NCBI GenBank assembly: GCA_036867785.1
Contig: CP145411.1
Span: forward strand, 1,364,001-1,428,000
DNA from: Plasmodiophora brassicae
Lineage: Eukaryota; Endomyxa: Phytomyxea; Phytomyxea; Plasmodiophorida
Reading direction: 5' to 3'
DNA length: 64,000 nucleotides
Part shown: piece by piece, positions 9,609-21,256 of the stretch
Layout of the letters: every line of letters starts with the position of its first letter
How positions within the stretch are numbered: position 1 is the stretch's first letter
Program-made: the position numbers and the translations under genes
The notes under the pieces: model-generated
The model's database searches: none
The model's input: the letters and a program-made list of their open reading frames with translations, nothing else
Told to the model about the DNA's origin: nothing

Positions 9609-11706
9609 ATGGCGCCACTGACCGCGATCGGCCTGGTCGCGGCGCTGATCGTGTCTGTGCGGGCGGAGGGCGAGCATTCCTATGCGGTCGGCGATAAGGT
9701 ACGCTAGGGCGCGCGCGTTCAGTGGGTGCGTGCGTGGGTTCCGATTCGACGGGTGCCGGGTAGGTTCCCGTGTATGTCGACACGATCGGGTCGTTCTACA
9801 ATCCGGCGGAGGCGTACCCGTACTACAGCCTGCCCGTATGCGCGCCATCGGAGGTGGTTGACATATCGCCGTCGTGGGGCGACCTCCTGTCCGGGAGTCG
9901 GCGCCAGACGTCCGTGTACGACATCAAGTTTGGGCAGTCTGCGAAACGACAGGTTTCTGTCATGTCAGCGTACGCTGTCGTTTGCGGTGCGTTAACGCTC
10001 CGTCTGCTAGAGTGCATGCAAGAAAACGTTGCAACCGAGCGAGGTCAAGCAGTTTATGGCAGCGATTGACAAGGACTACTCGTACAAGGTCTACGTTGAC
10101 GATCTGCCCATCTACGGGTTCTTTGGGGAGAAGGAGACGTTCCTGGTGGATTTCGGGGACCACCAGCACAACGTGACACGGTACTTCCTGTACTCGCACA
10201 TGGTGTTCACCATGGAGTTCAACGAGCATAACGTGATCACGGCTTCGATCACGGCCGACGTCGATGGCCGCGTGGAACTCAAGGAGTCGCAGACCGAGCC
10301 GCTGACGGTCGACCTCACATACAGCACCGAATGGGAGGAGACGTCCGGCAAGTTCGCGGATCGCATCTCGCTGCATTCGAACCATATCTGGAGCGACCAG
10401 TCGATGAATATCCACTGGCTGTCCATCATCAACTCGTTCATCCTGGTCCTGCTGCTGACGGTGTTCCTGGCCATCATTGTCCTTCGTGTCCTCAGGAACG
10501 ACTTTGCGCGGTACAGCGACGCCGACGACGAACTCCTTCCTCTGGAGGGGTCCGTCGACGAGTCTGGCTGGAAGCAAGTCCACGGCGACGTGTTCCGCTT
10601 CCCCACGAGACCGATGCTGTTCAGTGCGCTCATCGGCAATGGCACACACCTGTTCACCTGGCTGTGTATCTTGCTGCTGGCCTCCTTGTCTGGTGCGTTC
10701 TCCATCGACAGCCACGGCGGGTTTTACTCCACTGCCATTCTCGCGTTTGCTGTGACAGCGCCTATCGCTGGCTTCGTTTCCGCCTACCTGTACGCCCAGA
10801 TCGCCGGTGACCAGAAGTGGGCCACCAATGCCGTCCTCACTGCCGGCCTGTTCTTTGCACCACTCGCGGCCGTCTTCCTGACGCTGAACATGGTCGCATC
10901 CGCGTACGGGTCTCTTGTCGCTGTGCCCTTCTTCACCGTCTTTGGGCTGATCCTCTTGTGGATGCTGGTCGTTTTCCCGTTGACGGTCGTCGGGGCGATG
11001 CGCGGGCGAACGCTCGCGAAACCGTTCGACGCCCCGTGCAAGACGAACCGCGTACAGCGCGAAATCCCGCCTTCGCCCTGGTACCAGACGAAGCTGGCAA
11101 CCGGGTTCATGGGCGGGTTTCTGCCGTTCTCGGCCATCTACATTGGTATGCGTGCTGTACGGCTGCGGTGAACGGCAGCACGCTGACCTTACTGTTTGCC
11201 ATGCAGAGATGCATTACATCTTTGCTGCGGTCTGGGGCCACCAAGTCTACCGGCTGTTCGGCATGCTCGTTCTAGCGTTCGTCATGCTGGTCCTGGTGAC
11301 GTCGTTCATCACAGTATCGTGCGTGCCGATTCCGTGTCCTTCTAGCAGCGACGACGTGCTGAATGTGCTGGCCATAGGTTGACCTACTTCCAGCTAGCGC
11401 ACGAGAACTACCTGTGGTGGTGGTCGTCGTTTATCAACGGCGGCGCGAGCGGCGCTTTCGTCTTTGCCTACTCGGTGTTCTACTATTTCTCGAGGTTACT
11501 CTATTCACGGAACGTCGTGCGATGCTGCCGCGCAGACGATGACGGCTGCATTTAGATCATCAATGTCGGGCGGCCTGCAGGCCTCGTTCTTCTTTGGCTA
11601 TATGCTGATCGTGTCGCTGGCGTTTTCCCTGATCATGGGCACCATCGGCTTCATGTCGTCCCTGCCGTTCGTGCGCTACATTTACGCGAGCATCAAGTCG
11701 GACTGA
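9609..11706 (+). CDS. Transmembrane 9 superfamily protein (nonaspanin)
   Basis: Six exons (9609-9698, 9764-9952, 10011-11145, 11207-11318, 11378-11494, 11556-11706) give 597 residues, the usual TM9SF length. A signal peptide precedes the luminal domain with VPVYVDTIGSFYNPAEAY and VDDLPIYGFFG. Nine membrane helices follow, including WLSIINSFILVLLLTVFLAII and the C-terminal GYMLIVSLAFSLIMGTIGF. HENYLWWWSSF is the conserved family loop. The protein ends IKSD, a KXD/E-type COPI and Golgi-retention motif of the family. Nonaspanins act in endosome/Golgi sorting of Gly-rich membrane helices. Overall it looks closest to the shorter TM9SF1/3 type, which I cannot settle by eye. Confidence 0.93.
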
Positions 11707-11921
11707 CCTGGCCCGCCCCCCCGCATCCCGCCACACGCTAATACACACGTCGCCACTGTACTTATTATCCGGTTCGTCCCCGCCTGCCGACGTGGAGCTG
11801 CAGTGGCGCGCGCACCCCCTGCAGCACACGGTGCGGACTGCAGCCAGGTGTTACATAATGGGAAGGTGCGGTTCGCCAGTCACGAAGAACTCCGCAGCCG
11901 CCACTGTCCGTTGCAAAGGTC

Positions 11922-13123
11922 ATGTCGGGTGCCCGCAAGCAACGCAAGGTGGTCGTGCTCGGGTTCTCGTTCGTCGGGAAGGTACGTTCGCGTGCGCCAA
12001 CCGCGCAATGGAGTACGCCGCTGATCGTGCGCAGACGGCGATCTCGGTCCGGTTCTGCGCCGACCGGTTCAATGAGCGGTACGAGCCCACGTACGAGAAC
12101 TCGTTCCGACGCGTGATTCGGCATCGCGGGCAGGATATCGATGTCGTCATCACCGACACCCAAGGACAGGTATCGGACCGCCAGATGCGCCTGCGTCAGA
12201 CGGGACGTTCGCTGACCCCGCGCCAGGATGAGCAGGAACTGTTCCGGAACGAGTACTGCCTGGGCGCACACGCCTACGTTCTCGTGTTCAGCCTGACGTC
12301 TCCGAGGTCACTGCAGAACGTAACGCTCGTTGTCATGGAACGCGTCCGTCTCCAGTAATCTGAGACGGTCCGCCAGGTCAAGGTCATTAATGACAAGCTG
12401 ATCAACCTGATCGGGCACACGAAGATCCCGCGTGTGCTCGTGGGCAGCAAGCAGGACCTGGACACGGATCGGCGCATCCCGATCCAGGAATGCCTGGACC
12501 TGTCCCGGGAATGGGGCGTCCCGTACGTGGAATGCTCAGCGAAGCAGAACCTGAACGTCGACGAGGTGTTCCGCCTATCGCTGCAGGAGATCGACCGGTT
12601 CAGTGACGACGACATCGTGGGAGCGGCGCCCTGGTGGGCCTGCCCGCGCATCCCAAAGTTCTCGCCACCGTCCCCAGAGCTGACCATGACCGTGATCGCG
12701 ATCACGTGCATCGCCTGGGCCTGTGGCCTTGTCGGGATCGGCGTCTGGGAAGCCGTCCGACCGAAGAGCAGCGACGTCAACGACGTTGAGGCGTACCTTC
12801 TGTTCGGGTTCGGCCTGCTGACGATGTTCGCGTCCGTCATGGGCCTGATTGGCATCCGGAACATGCGCCACGAGTACATTCGGGGCTACGCGCTGTTCAC
12901 ATGGGCGCTGCTGCTCACTGAGGCCGTTGTCGCAATCGTGTTCGTGTGCGGCGGCATTGGGCGCCGTGCCGTCTCGTTGCTGTTTTCAGTCCCGGCTGTC
13001 GTTGCCAGCGTGGTTCAGTTCTCGGGCGCCCTGATCGCCTGGCAGTTGCAGCGGGATCTTCGGCACGTGATCCCGGACGACTTTGACCATTACGTCGCCG
13101 TCCCGAACGATATCTATCCCTGA
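11922..13123 (+). CDS. Rheb-like small GTPase fused to a four-helix membrane domain
   Basis: Four exons (11922-11981, 12035-12169, 12227-12319, 12377-13123) give 344 residues in frame. Residues 1-185 are a Ras-superfamily G domain closest to Rheb: G1 GFSFVGKTAI, switch I YEPTYENSF, G3 DTQGQDE, G4 GSKQD and G5 ECSAK. Deviations are Q for A in DTAG and S for N in NKxD. No CAAX box is present. The same 747-base exon continues without a break from the G domain into four hydrophobic helices (about residues 220-330), separated by short loops and ending in a hydrophilic tail. The layout resembles tetraspanin or claudin-like four-pass proteins. I infer that membrane attachment is by this domain rather than by a lipid. 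Any link to TORC1 signalling is inference from Rheb. Confidence 0.85.
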
Positions 13124-13193
13124 TGAGCGACAACGCTATTTATCCATTGGTTGTGGTTGCCGGTATCGCCAGACAATACACGACGTGCTAGTG

Positions 13194-13683
13194 TTAGGTG
13201 GCATCGATCGACATGATGTCCCTGGCGGTCTGATCGATGAGGTCCTGCGGCGCGCTGATTTGATGGAGCAGCTCGAGGTTGCGGGCGATCGCCCGCTTCT
13301 GGCAGGATCGGATGGTGCCGCCGTTGTGGATGACCCGAACGATCACCTGGCGCTGTTCGTACAGCGTCAGGAGCGTCAGCGCCACCCAGACCATCCGATG
13401 GTGTGAACGTGGACAGCGGATAATCGCAACGTTCGTAGCGTTGTTGAAGTATTTCACTGCGGCGCGCACACACACGTCGTCAGCGATCCGCAGCGTCTGA
13501 CGCGCGATGCGCGCACCGACCCTGCGTCGCATGCTGACAGGCAGCCAGGCCGAACTCACCGAACCCATCCGCGATCACCTTCTTGACGGTCCGCTGCAGC
13601 ATCGTTGCCGACAGGGAACGGTCCGTTCTGCCATCCGCCCAGATCAGTTCGACCAGCAGGTACCGGTTCTTGAACCGCACCAT
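13194..13683 (-). CDS. POP5: RNase P/MRP protein subunit POP5
   Basis: Two exons (13521-13683 and 13194-13456; intron 64 bases) give 141 residues. The start MVRFKNRYLLVELIW matches the highly conserved POP5 N-terminus. After the intron the product continues VKYFNNATNVAIIRCPR and GGTIRSCQKRAIARN, the RNA-binding core of the POP5/Rpp14 fold. POP5 is a core protein of nuclear RNase P (tRNA 5' processing) and RNase MRP (rRNA processing). It sits tail-to-tail with the Rheb-like gene, 70 bases between stops. The C-terminal acidic tail of the human protein is absent. Confidence 0.92.
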
Positions 13684-13849
13684 GACTACGTCCTATACTT
13701 CATCGCCTGTGCCTGGTGGCATTCACGGACTCCGCCACGCTGTACGCGGACTTCGACCATTCGCCGCCAGGCACAGGCCCCCGTTTGCGCCGCTCAGATC
13801 AGCACTAACACAGTTGCCGTTGTGGTTCAGTATCAGTGGTGTTCGACGA

Positions 13850-14405
13850 CGACGACGGCCAGTGGTCCGAGGGCGGGCGCCGTCTGGCGTTGTGGGGAAT
13901 GTCTGCCGCAGAGATCAATGGGGCATGACAACGCACGATGATGTATCTAATCGATCCGCGACGGCCATGGAGTGTATCAGGGTCCAAATCGTTGGTCGTC
14001 GAGTCGTCGTCTGGGTGCAGAGCCGCGCACACGCCAGTGTGTGCAGGCAGGCGTGCCTCTGGATCGGAAATGCAATCCCCGGTCACGATGACGGGAACGC
14101 TCCGGTTCTCTTCGCGGAACTCCTCGGGTCGCGTCAGGATGAGTTGCGTGCCTTGGTGGTCGCGCGCGACCTCATTCATGGCCCAGATGCGTGTTCGCCA
14201 GGAACAGCCTCGTCGCACACGTGCGATCCGTCGAGACAGCCGCCTGGTGCCCCAGGAAGGCGTTCTCCCGGGGATAATATCGCGGCAGGTCACGTGTGCA
14301 GAGCCAGGGCGCTCTCAGGTTCAGTCAGATCACGGCCTTGTGCCAAACGCGACCGGCGTGGGCCGCCGCCAGCGAGACGCCCAGTGGCATTGCACCTCCT
14401 GAGAA
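13850..14405 (-). pseudogene. CCR4/ANGEL/nocturnin-like exonuclease, apparently broken
   Basis: The minus strand shows, in order, the landmarks of an endonuclease/exonuclease/phosphatase fold: QEV (about 14400), RLFLANTHL (about 14190), VPVIVTGDCISDPE (about 14085) and SDHWP (13855-13870). These correspond to the catalytic Glu, the NTHL strand, the GDFNSxP loop and the SDHxP end of deadenylase-type enzymes. The NTHL frame meets a stop within three codons, and the GDC part is in another frame with no plausible GT-AG intron between. The conserved FN of GDFN is CI. I therefore call a decaying gene. A sequencing error plus unusual divergence is the alternative. The upstream exons, toward 14563, are not recognisable. 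Confidence 0.45.
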
Positions 14406-14734
14406 CAACAGTGGGATTCGCGAATTTGACAGGCAAACATGTAACGCGACGTACAACGTGAAATCCAAACATGAATGTGGTGGGGCGAAGGGCGGTGCAA
14501 CCTTTGCAATGTCGCAAACGGCGACAGACGAGAGGCCCCGAGCGAGCCAAATGGACGCATCATGCCCTGGCCGTTGTGATTGTTTACTTCCTGTCAGGCA
14601 CTGCTGCCCAATTTATTCCTTCTTGGACGATGGGCGGCGGAGGCCGGCTCGACCAGGAGGCGACGACGCACGTCTGCGCCCGACGTTGGTAGGTCGCTGT
14701 CCCTGCTCGGCGTCAGCGGCGTCGACGATCGCGA

Positions 14735-17700
14735 TCAGAGACGTGACGATTGCGGAATGCATAGCGACCCTGTCAGAACGCCGTCTGCCACCAGCATCTG
14801 TAGATACATGACAACAGTCAGAACAGACAGAGCGTCCAAGTGGAACGATAAGGCGGCCGTACCCTTGGCCGCTTTCTTTGCAGGATGTTCACTGTTCACC
14901 GTTGACAGTTCGGGGCTGGGATTCAGAACCGAATCGTCGACAAGCTTCCTCTTGGGCTTGCGTATCACTGGGTCGACTGATTGTTGGTCAGCAGGCACAT
15001 CGAACACCGGTTCAGAACTTGTTCTTGCTGGACGTCCCCGTCGACGGGTCGCCTGAGCGCTCGACGTCGGCGAAGACGATGGAGCGGCAGCAGCTGCTTT
15101 GTCGGCGTTTGCGGTATCTGATTTCGCTGGCCGTCCGCGCTTACGAGCAACGACGACATGGGCGGGCTCCACAATCGCATCAGTTGGATGGGTGGCGGAG
15201 GGTAGTTGCGAAACAATTCGACGACTGACCCGCCGGCTAGAACGTCCTTCGTTAAGCTGGTGGTCACTGTCGCCAGGCTCATTCGAAGACAATGGGAGCC
15301 CGTTAACAGCCTCGTCATCATCATTCCCGTCAACGATCACTTTCGGTCGCCCTCGCTTCCGAACAAGAGTCCCTCTTGTCCCTCGCTCAGAACCGGGTGA
15401 CCCAGAAGATACAGCCGGGACGTCGTCGGAAGCATTCTTCTTCGGGCGTCCACGTCTGCGAACTGGCGTGACCTCAGCAGCAGCACGTGGGGCAGGGGTC
15501 GATTCGGTCGGCAATGCAGTTGTACCGGCAGGTGATGGTGTGCCGTTCCGTCCCCTCGCTCGACCACGACGTACAGAAACGGGGCTATCGCCGGACGCGG
15601 ATTGAGCAACATTATTGGCAGCGGCCGTCGGCAAAGCAACAGCCGTCCCATCGTCTTGAACACCAGCGCCCGACAACCGGGTCGAATGACCTCGACTGCG
15701 AGTACCGGCGAGATCGTCGTCTTCAGAAGACGAGTGTGCGTCGACTTGGGCATTGCCTTGACCATCCATGGACCCTGCCGTCGACGCATGCTTCTTCGGG
15801 CGGCCCCGTTTGCGAGCAGTAGGTGAAGGACCGGCTTCCTTAGACGGTTTCGCTAGAGCATGTGGTCCTTGCTCAGAAATCGTATTCTTTGGGCGTTCGA
15901 TCGTTCGAGGCGTTTCAGCCAGCACTGCAACAGCGTGCTCGACACCGGGGACATCGGCGTCCCAATCAAGCAGACACAGCAGCGTACAGCTCGGTTCGTC
16001 GATGATGGTATTTGGCTCTTGCGACAATTTCCTCGATCGCCTCCGTGTCTGGAGACCGACGCTGGATGGACCTGCACGCTCGCCTCTCGACCTGCCGTCC
16101 TTGCAATCTGACGCCCGATCAATCGAGAGCGTCCGAGACGATCGCCTTCCACGACCGCAGCAAGCGTTCGCGGGAAAGCGTACGTGTCCTGAATGAACAG
16201 AATGGTCGACACCACCTTCAACAGTCTCATTCGCAGGGTGTTGGAGATTGTCACGAGCGCCATCAGTATTTGCCGACTTGCCGGTCCCGTCGCCGTTTTT
16301 CAATTGGCCTCGTCTGCACGTAATGACTACCTCTGGAGGGGGTAGTGCTAACGATGAGTCCTCGACCACGGCAATCGGTGCAACCTCAGGCGCTGCTGTC
16401 TCCCCATTAGCAAGGCTCTTCTTCGATGGACCCTTGGGACGAAGTGGCGCGGTTTCCATTCGAGGTACATCAACATTGTCGGAAACAGGCTCGTGCGAGC
16501 TTGAGATCGGTTCATCCGCAGATTTGTCGCATTCTGGAATAACCGCATCCCCCATAGCAACAGGAACCACATTGTCACGTTCAGAAGTAGCGACAACACC
16601 CAATGCAGAAGTATCGATGCTTGTTTGTGCGGAGTCGGTAATAGCCAGATCGCGATGCGCTGCATCATCGAAGGGAGCATCGGGTTCAACACGTTCGGAA
16701 ACAGCATCCGGTGGAGTAGAAACGTCGGCAATCGGTACCGCCGACACGAAAGACGTATGGGGCGGTTGCGCAGCATCGTTAACAGAATTTTCAGCCGTTG
16801 TTAGCATAAGCCCTTCGTCAGCAGAGGCGATGTTAAAAACTGGGACTTCAGGTAGAACCGGCGGCGGTGATAAATGCTGGATGCCAACACCATTCAAGGG
16901 AAATTTCGGATATTCCACAGAGGGGGGAGACAAACGAGTGGGAGACATGTGATGGCTCTTCAGGCCAGACTCAGTGCCTGGGGACGGCGAACGTGCAAGA
17001 TTGGACGGAGACATCCGGAGACTCAGGTGATCCGAAACAGTTGTCTCGAGAGGAGACGGTCGAAAATACGTTTCAGATTCGTCACGCTTACGAACAATTT
17101 GAGATGCATCCGGGGATGCGGGACATACGTCCACCTTTTCAGGGCCCGAGATGCCTTTGTCAAGGTGATGGCCAGAAGACTCGACAGATATCGGCAAACT
17201 AGGCGTCCCTGACCCTGCATACTTCGGTAGATGAACTGGATCGAATCGCTGTTTCTCAGAACGGCTGTCTCGAGAAAATGGTTGGACCGGCGACAGCTGA
17301 GATGGAGGACAACTTGGTGGGGGTGGCGGTGGAGGAGGCGGTGGAATGAAACGGCGAACTTGATCACCTATTGGACAAAAATCAGATAACATATCAGGGA
17401 ACCGATGCCCGAATGTACGAACCTCCATGTGCAGGACGTTGAACACTGCCTTTCGAAGAAAATAATGAGCGTGCTTGAGCGCACGTCACCTCAACAAACA
17501 CGCTGAAGTCAGGGACAGCATTAATGCGCATGTACTCAAGCATATCCCAGCAAACGGTTCGCACGTGATCCGCCGGAACTTGCTGAAATGCCGAGCAAAT
17601 GCGACGCGAATCGAACTGCTGATTGCATCCAGAAGCAACTTTCAGTAAGGCGTCGATGGCGACGGACGGATTTGGGGGCGGCGATAACCGAGCAACGTCC

Positions 17701-19345
17701 GGTGACAGTATGGCCAAGACTGACGATGGAATAACAAATACAGGCAATGAACCTGTCTGGATGTAATCCTCCCGGTCCTTCGGGGTCCAGTGATATGATT
17801 TGCAAAGCTCATCATTGCAAAGGTTTCGGATGTACGGCACACAGAGCACCCGACGAATACCGTTGGGCGGATAGAAGGCAATTCGGTTTGGAGGATGAAG
17901 CATGGGACATGAGAGGTCCAAACAGCCAAGCTGGGAAACGAGTGTCGGGCAAATAGGTAAAGGCTTAGATTCGTGAACAACTGGGCTCGAGATAGACAAG
18001 CGCCGAGCGGCGCTGGGATCAAGGGTATCGGAAGAGAGCGATGGTCGACGAGAGCAGATGGAGTGGATCAGTCGCCTAAGCAGTGGATAATCGGGGTAGT
18101 CGGCGAACCGGAGACCGTTCAGATGGGCAAACATCTCGTACACGGAATCCGGAAGTCGGTCTAAGCGCACGGGATTGATCCCAAACATTTTCTGTTTCAT
18201 CAGAGCGACTTCATGCTAGAGACAGTATGAGTGAACAATTACATTTGTAATCGGCACTAACCGCACCCGTGATTTACAATCAGCCCAAGGAACACGACCA
18301 AGAAGGAAATCAACAAGAACGTATAGTAAAGAGAATATGTCGTCGCGAGGGGCAAGCTCCTATGTAGAACATAATGAGACCAGCACCTGCCATGATTCGA
18401 ATGCGGTAACCTTAAAACTGTGAGAGTTCAGAGACGCGTATTTGCTAGTTCCTTTGAAATCAGCCGACATTCTAACAGCGCCAGTTTACACAGTGAACAC
18501 TGTAACCAGTTTGAGATCGGGAAACTCTTACCTAGGCGCTAGTATTTGTGATCCGTTAGAATGGCGACGAGCTAGGCCGAAATCGATCAAAAGACACTCG
18601 TGCTTGGCGGATCCTACGGGCCTGACAAAGTTTGACTGACAATAGGCTGATTCAGTAGCGACATTTGAGGAAGCGGTACTGTTCGTACCGGTTTGACATC
18701 ACGGTGAACGTAGCCGCACTTATGCAGAGCTTCCAAGCTGTCCAGCATAGAAAGTACGATAGCCGCAGCCTTACCAGGTCGAAACTGACCTCCAGGCTGA
18801 CGCTTTCTATATTCCGATATCGTTTCCTGGCATAACTGCATTGCAATATATGTCCCGCCAGATTCCAAGGTACCCTGCTCTACCATAGGGCATACACCGG
18901 GACACCCTGACGAACATGACTGTTAACGCTTCGCCATGTTAACAGCGAACCGCGTACTCACCTTGGATATCCTCGAGAACGGAGGCTTCCCACTCCAGCA
19001 AACGGCCTTCCTCTGGGATATCCGCCTTATCAACTTTAAGAGCCACAAATTCTGTGGATCCTTCGATAACGTCCTTTCGCATTGCGATATATACATCACC
19101 TGCAACGGGTTTGAGTTACTCGACAGTGCGGGACGCGGTTATCGCCACGTACTGTATCGACCCTGGCCCACTCTACGTTTCAAGACCCACACCCCATTGA
19201 GCAAGTACCCATCCGGGAACCGTTGCTGTGTCGCCCCGTTGCCTGACGGTGCACGCGGGGGCGCTGTTACCTCCGAGGCCATGGTTTCACCTATGAGACG
19301 GCACGCCTCCAACCGGGATGATATTCCGGGCGCGCGGCCTTTCAT
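14735..19345 (-). CDS. CK1/TTBK-like kinase with two CCCH fingers and AT-hook tail
   Basis: Multi-exon gene. Kinase pieces join through short introns: WVLKRRVGQG, then VALKVDKADIP, YIAMQLCQETISEY, YVHRDVKP|SNF (the intron falls exactly in the CK1-family KPSNF motif), CLLIDFGLARRHS, GTSKYASLNSH, LAPRDDIFSLLYVLVDFLLG and PWAD. The large ORF 17394-18200 carries the C-lobe end (NPVRLDRLPDSVYEMF) and then two CCCH fingers in the same frame: C-x8-C-x4-C-x3-H and C-x7-C-x4-C-x3-H. A 46-base intron near 17450 joins a poly-Pro run and a roughly 850-residue disordered tail with at least five AT-hook cores (RKRGRPKK, RRRGRPKK, RKRGRPKV, RKRGRPAK, RRRGRPAR). Nuclear, DNA- and RNA-binding roles are inferred. 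Start 19345 or 19282; the exon joining the kinase to 18200 is the weakest join. Confidence 0.75.
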
Positions 19346-19738
19346 CACTTTTTGCAGTGTCGTCCCCGTCCCGCGCTTCGAATCCGGTGCACCCCAGACG
19401 CGCTGATCTTGATGGAGGTAGGTCGGATTGAAGTCCGCCAGCCGGCCTGTCAGCGTGGAGCCTGGAGCGGTAACGTCGGTTCGACACATTCTCTAGGAAT
19501 GTTCCGAAACTGGGCGCGTTACATCGTACCACTGCCGGTTTGCCAGTAACGCCTTCCCAGTGCGAGCTGCACATCGACCTGGCTGGGCTGCCAGTCGGCG
19601 GCCAATGTGTTGCACGAAGGGGTGAAACTGAAAGGACCCTTTATCCGCCATCATCTGTGCACGGACCTCTCCTATCCTGGTCATTCTGCAATCGGGTTGT
19701 CACGCACCGCATCAACAAGACATCCAAGGCTGATCGAC

Positions 19739-20278
19739 ATGGGTTTCAACGGCCAAGTAACGACCTACGCAGCCCCGTTCGCCCCCGTCTGTCGCCAAGG
19801 GAAGTCCTACTTTGGCAACCCAGGCCAGTACGTCCCTGACACGTATCAGTGCTTCGGCAACGACCTGCTCGGCTCTTACGGGGCTGCGGCCGGTGACGCT
19901 CTCCAATTCGGCACAAAGTTCTTCAGCCACGACGACCGCGACTATCTGCGTGCCGACTTCAAGGACTGCCAGAGCAGCTACATGCTCTACATCGACACGC
20001 CCGGCGCCAAGAAAGACGACTGCTCGATCAAGTGCGATCCGGCGACGCACGTCCTGAACATCACCGTGCACTTCAAGGGCTGGGAGTCGTCGGCACAGCA
20101 GAGCAAGGTCCTGTGGTCAGAGCGACCGGTCGGCTACATGACACGTCAGATCAAGCTGCCTGCTGACGCGGACGTGAACAAGGTCTGCGCGAAGGAAGAG
20201 TGCGGCATCCTGCGTCTCGCCTTCCCGAAAATGACCGGCAAGGACGTCCAGTCCATGGTCGACATCCAAGTTCAGTGA
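19739..20278 (+). CDS. Small heat-shock protein (alpha-crystallin/Hsp20 domain)
   Basis: Single-exon gene of 179 residues. An N-terminal aromatic and Gly-rich arm precedes a beta-sandwich typical of Hsp20: YLRADFKDCQSSYMLYIDTPG (strands 2-3), the NITVHFKG strand, a loop, then RPVGYMTRQIKLPADADVNKVCAKEECGILRLAFPK, matching the family pattern of a FxRxFxLP-like strand, then a turn and GxLxxxxPK. The length and ATP-independent holdase role fit the family. The ATG at 19739 is taken because upstream frame extension lacks an ATG. No heat-shock element was sought in detail. Confidence 0.82.
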   Translation: MGFNGQVTTYAAPFAPVCRQGKSYFGNPGQYVPDTYQCFGNDLLGSYGAAAGDALQFGTKFFSHDDRDYLRADFKDCQSSYMLYIDTPGAKKDDCSIKCDPATHVLNITVHFKGWESSAQQSKVLWSERPVGYMTRQIKLPADADVNKVCAKEECGILRLAFPKMTGKDVQSMVDIQVQ

Positions 20279-20448
20279 TTGCGGTCGTCGCCTGTCTCCG
20301 TCTCGTGTAGGTGCCTCCGAGCGATGTCGTTTTCATTAAACTGTTCCACTGTTGAGGCCCAAGTTCTGACATACAAGCCCTGAAAGTACGCATCGACGGC
20401 GCATGGACCTATGAGACACACTGTTCATTTACATCCGCTGTGAGGGTG

Positions 20449-21114
20449 TTATCGCCAACGGCGCTCCTTGGACGGAACAGCCGGCTGATTTCCAGGGCAA
20501 CGACGCAGAGGGCTGGGCTTGTTGATAACTTTGGCGCAGATCTCAATATGGCGATCGGCGGCGGGGCGACTGAACCGGCGGGAACAGTGCGGGCAAATCG
20601 CGAACTCAGATCTGGGATCATCCGACGGCGTCGTACGCTGCAAACTTCTCGATCGAGGTGCACTTGGCGGGGTCCTTGGCGTTACTCGGGAGGACGCGGA
20701 CGCAGGTCTCGTACTTGTCATGGTAGCAGACCCCCAATTCGCATTCAACATCGGTTCAAACGCCGACAACGGTCTCGCAAGCGGCGTTGTCGCCAAGGGT
20801 TCGCCACAGCGTGAGCAAAAGTACCCGATACGATCGGTTGCGCCGCAAGCGAAGCACGCCTTCTCCGAAGACGACGACATCGTCGACGATCGGCGATTTA
20901 TGCCCATGCAGATATGCTGGCGCAAGGCACCCGCAGTGGGGTACAAGAACCGGCACGTTCGACATATGCGGTCTTCGACATTGTCATCGCCGTCCGAAGA
21001 CCTGAGCAGCACTTTATCCAAGCGGCCGCTCACTTCCGCCCGCTTCAAAGACGGGCCAGCGTTTGCAAGATGTGCCTCTGCAGGGGCAGCCGATGATGGC
21101 TTCGTTAGGTACAT
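20449..21114 (-). CDS. ZC2HC1-like zinc-finger protein (221 aa)
   Basis: Two cysteine motifs flank a central four-cysteine ribbon. CRTCRFLYPTAGALRQHIC looks like a C2HC finger, FACGATDRIGYFCSRCGEP a CxxC...CxxC ribbon, and ICPHCSRRFSRPAADRHIEIC is the classic C2HC finger of the ZC2HC1/FAM164 family (CPHCxRxFxxxxAxRHxxxC). Low-complexity Ser/Pro linkers lie between. The role of the family is poorly known; members are linked to cilia and basal bodies in some species. The ATG at 21114 is the first in frame. A missed short intron near the middle finger is possible. Confidence 0.65.
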   Translation of the reverse strand: MYLTKPSSAAPAEAHLANAGPSLKRAEVSGRLDKVLLRSSDGDDNVEDRICRTCRFLYPTAGALRQHICMGINRRSSTMSSSSEKACFACGATDRIGYFCSRCGEPLATTPLARPLSAFEPMLNANWGSATMTSTRPASASSRVTPRTPPSAPRSRSLQRTTPSDDPRSEFAICPHCSRRFSRPAADRHIEICAKVINKPSPLRRCPGNQPAVPSKERRWR

Positions 21115-21256
21115 GTTAAAGGTGGCCGAGAAAATACCCTTGCTCGCCCTGATGCATACCACGTGAGTACGAGCTGGGCCTAGCAATGCATCACTCCTGA
21201 CCCATTCAACGTGGAAGATGCAGTTGAAGGTCGAGACGCCGGTTTAGGTTTCCTGA

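Noticed and set aside
14735-17446. AT-hook region as a separate gene
   Set aside because: Its 5' end overlaps the CCCH ORF by about 50 bases and a 46-base GT-AG intron joins them in frame; no independent start with an ATG was seen. Kept as one gene, with this join flagged.
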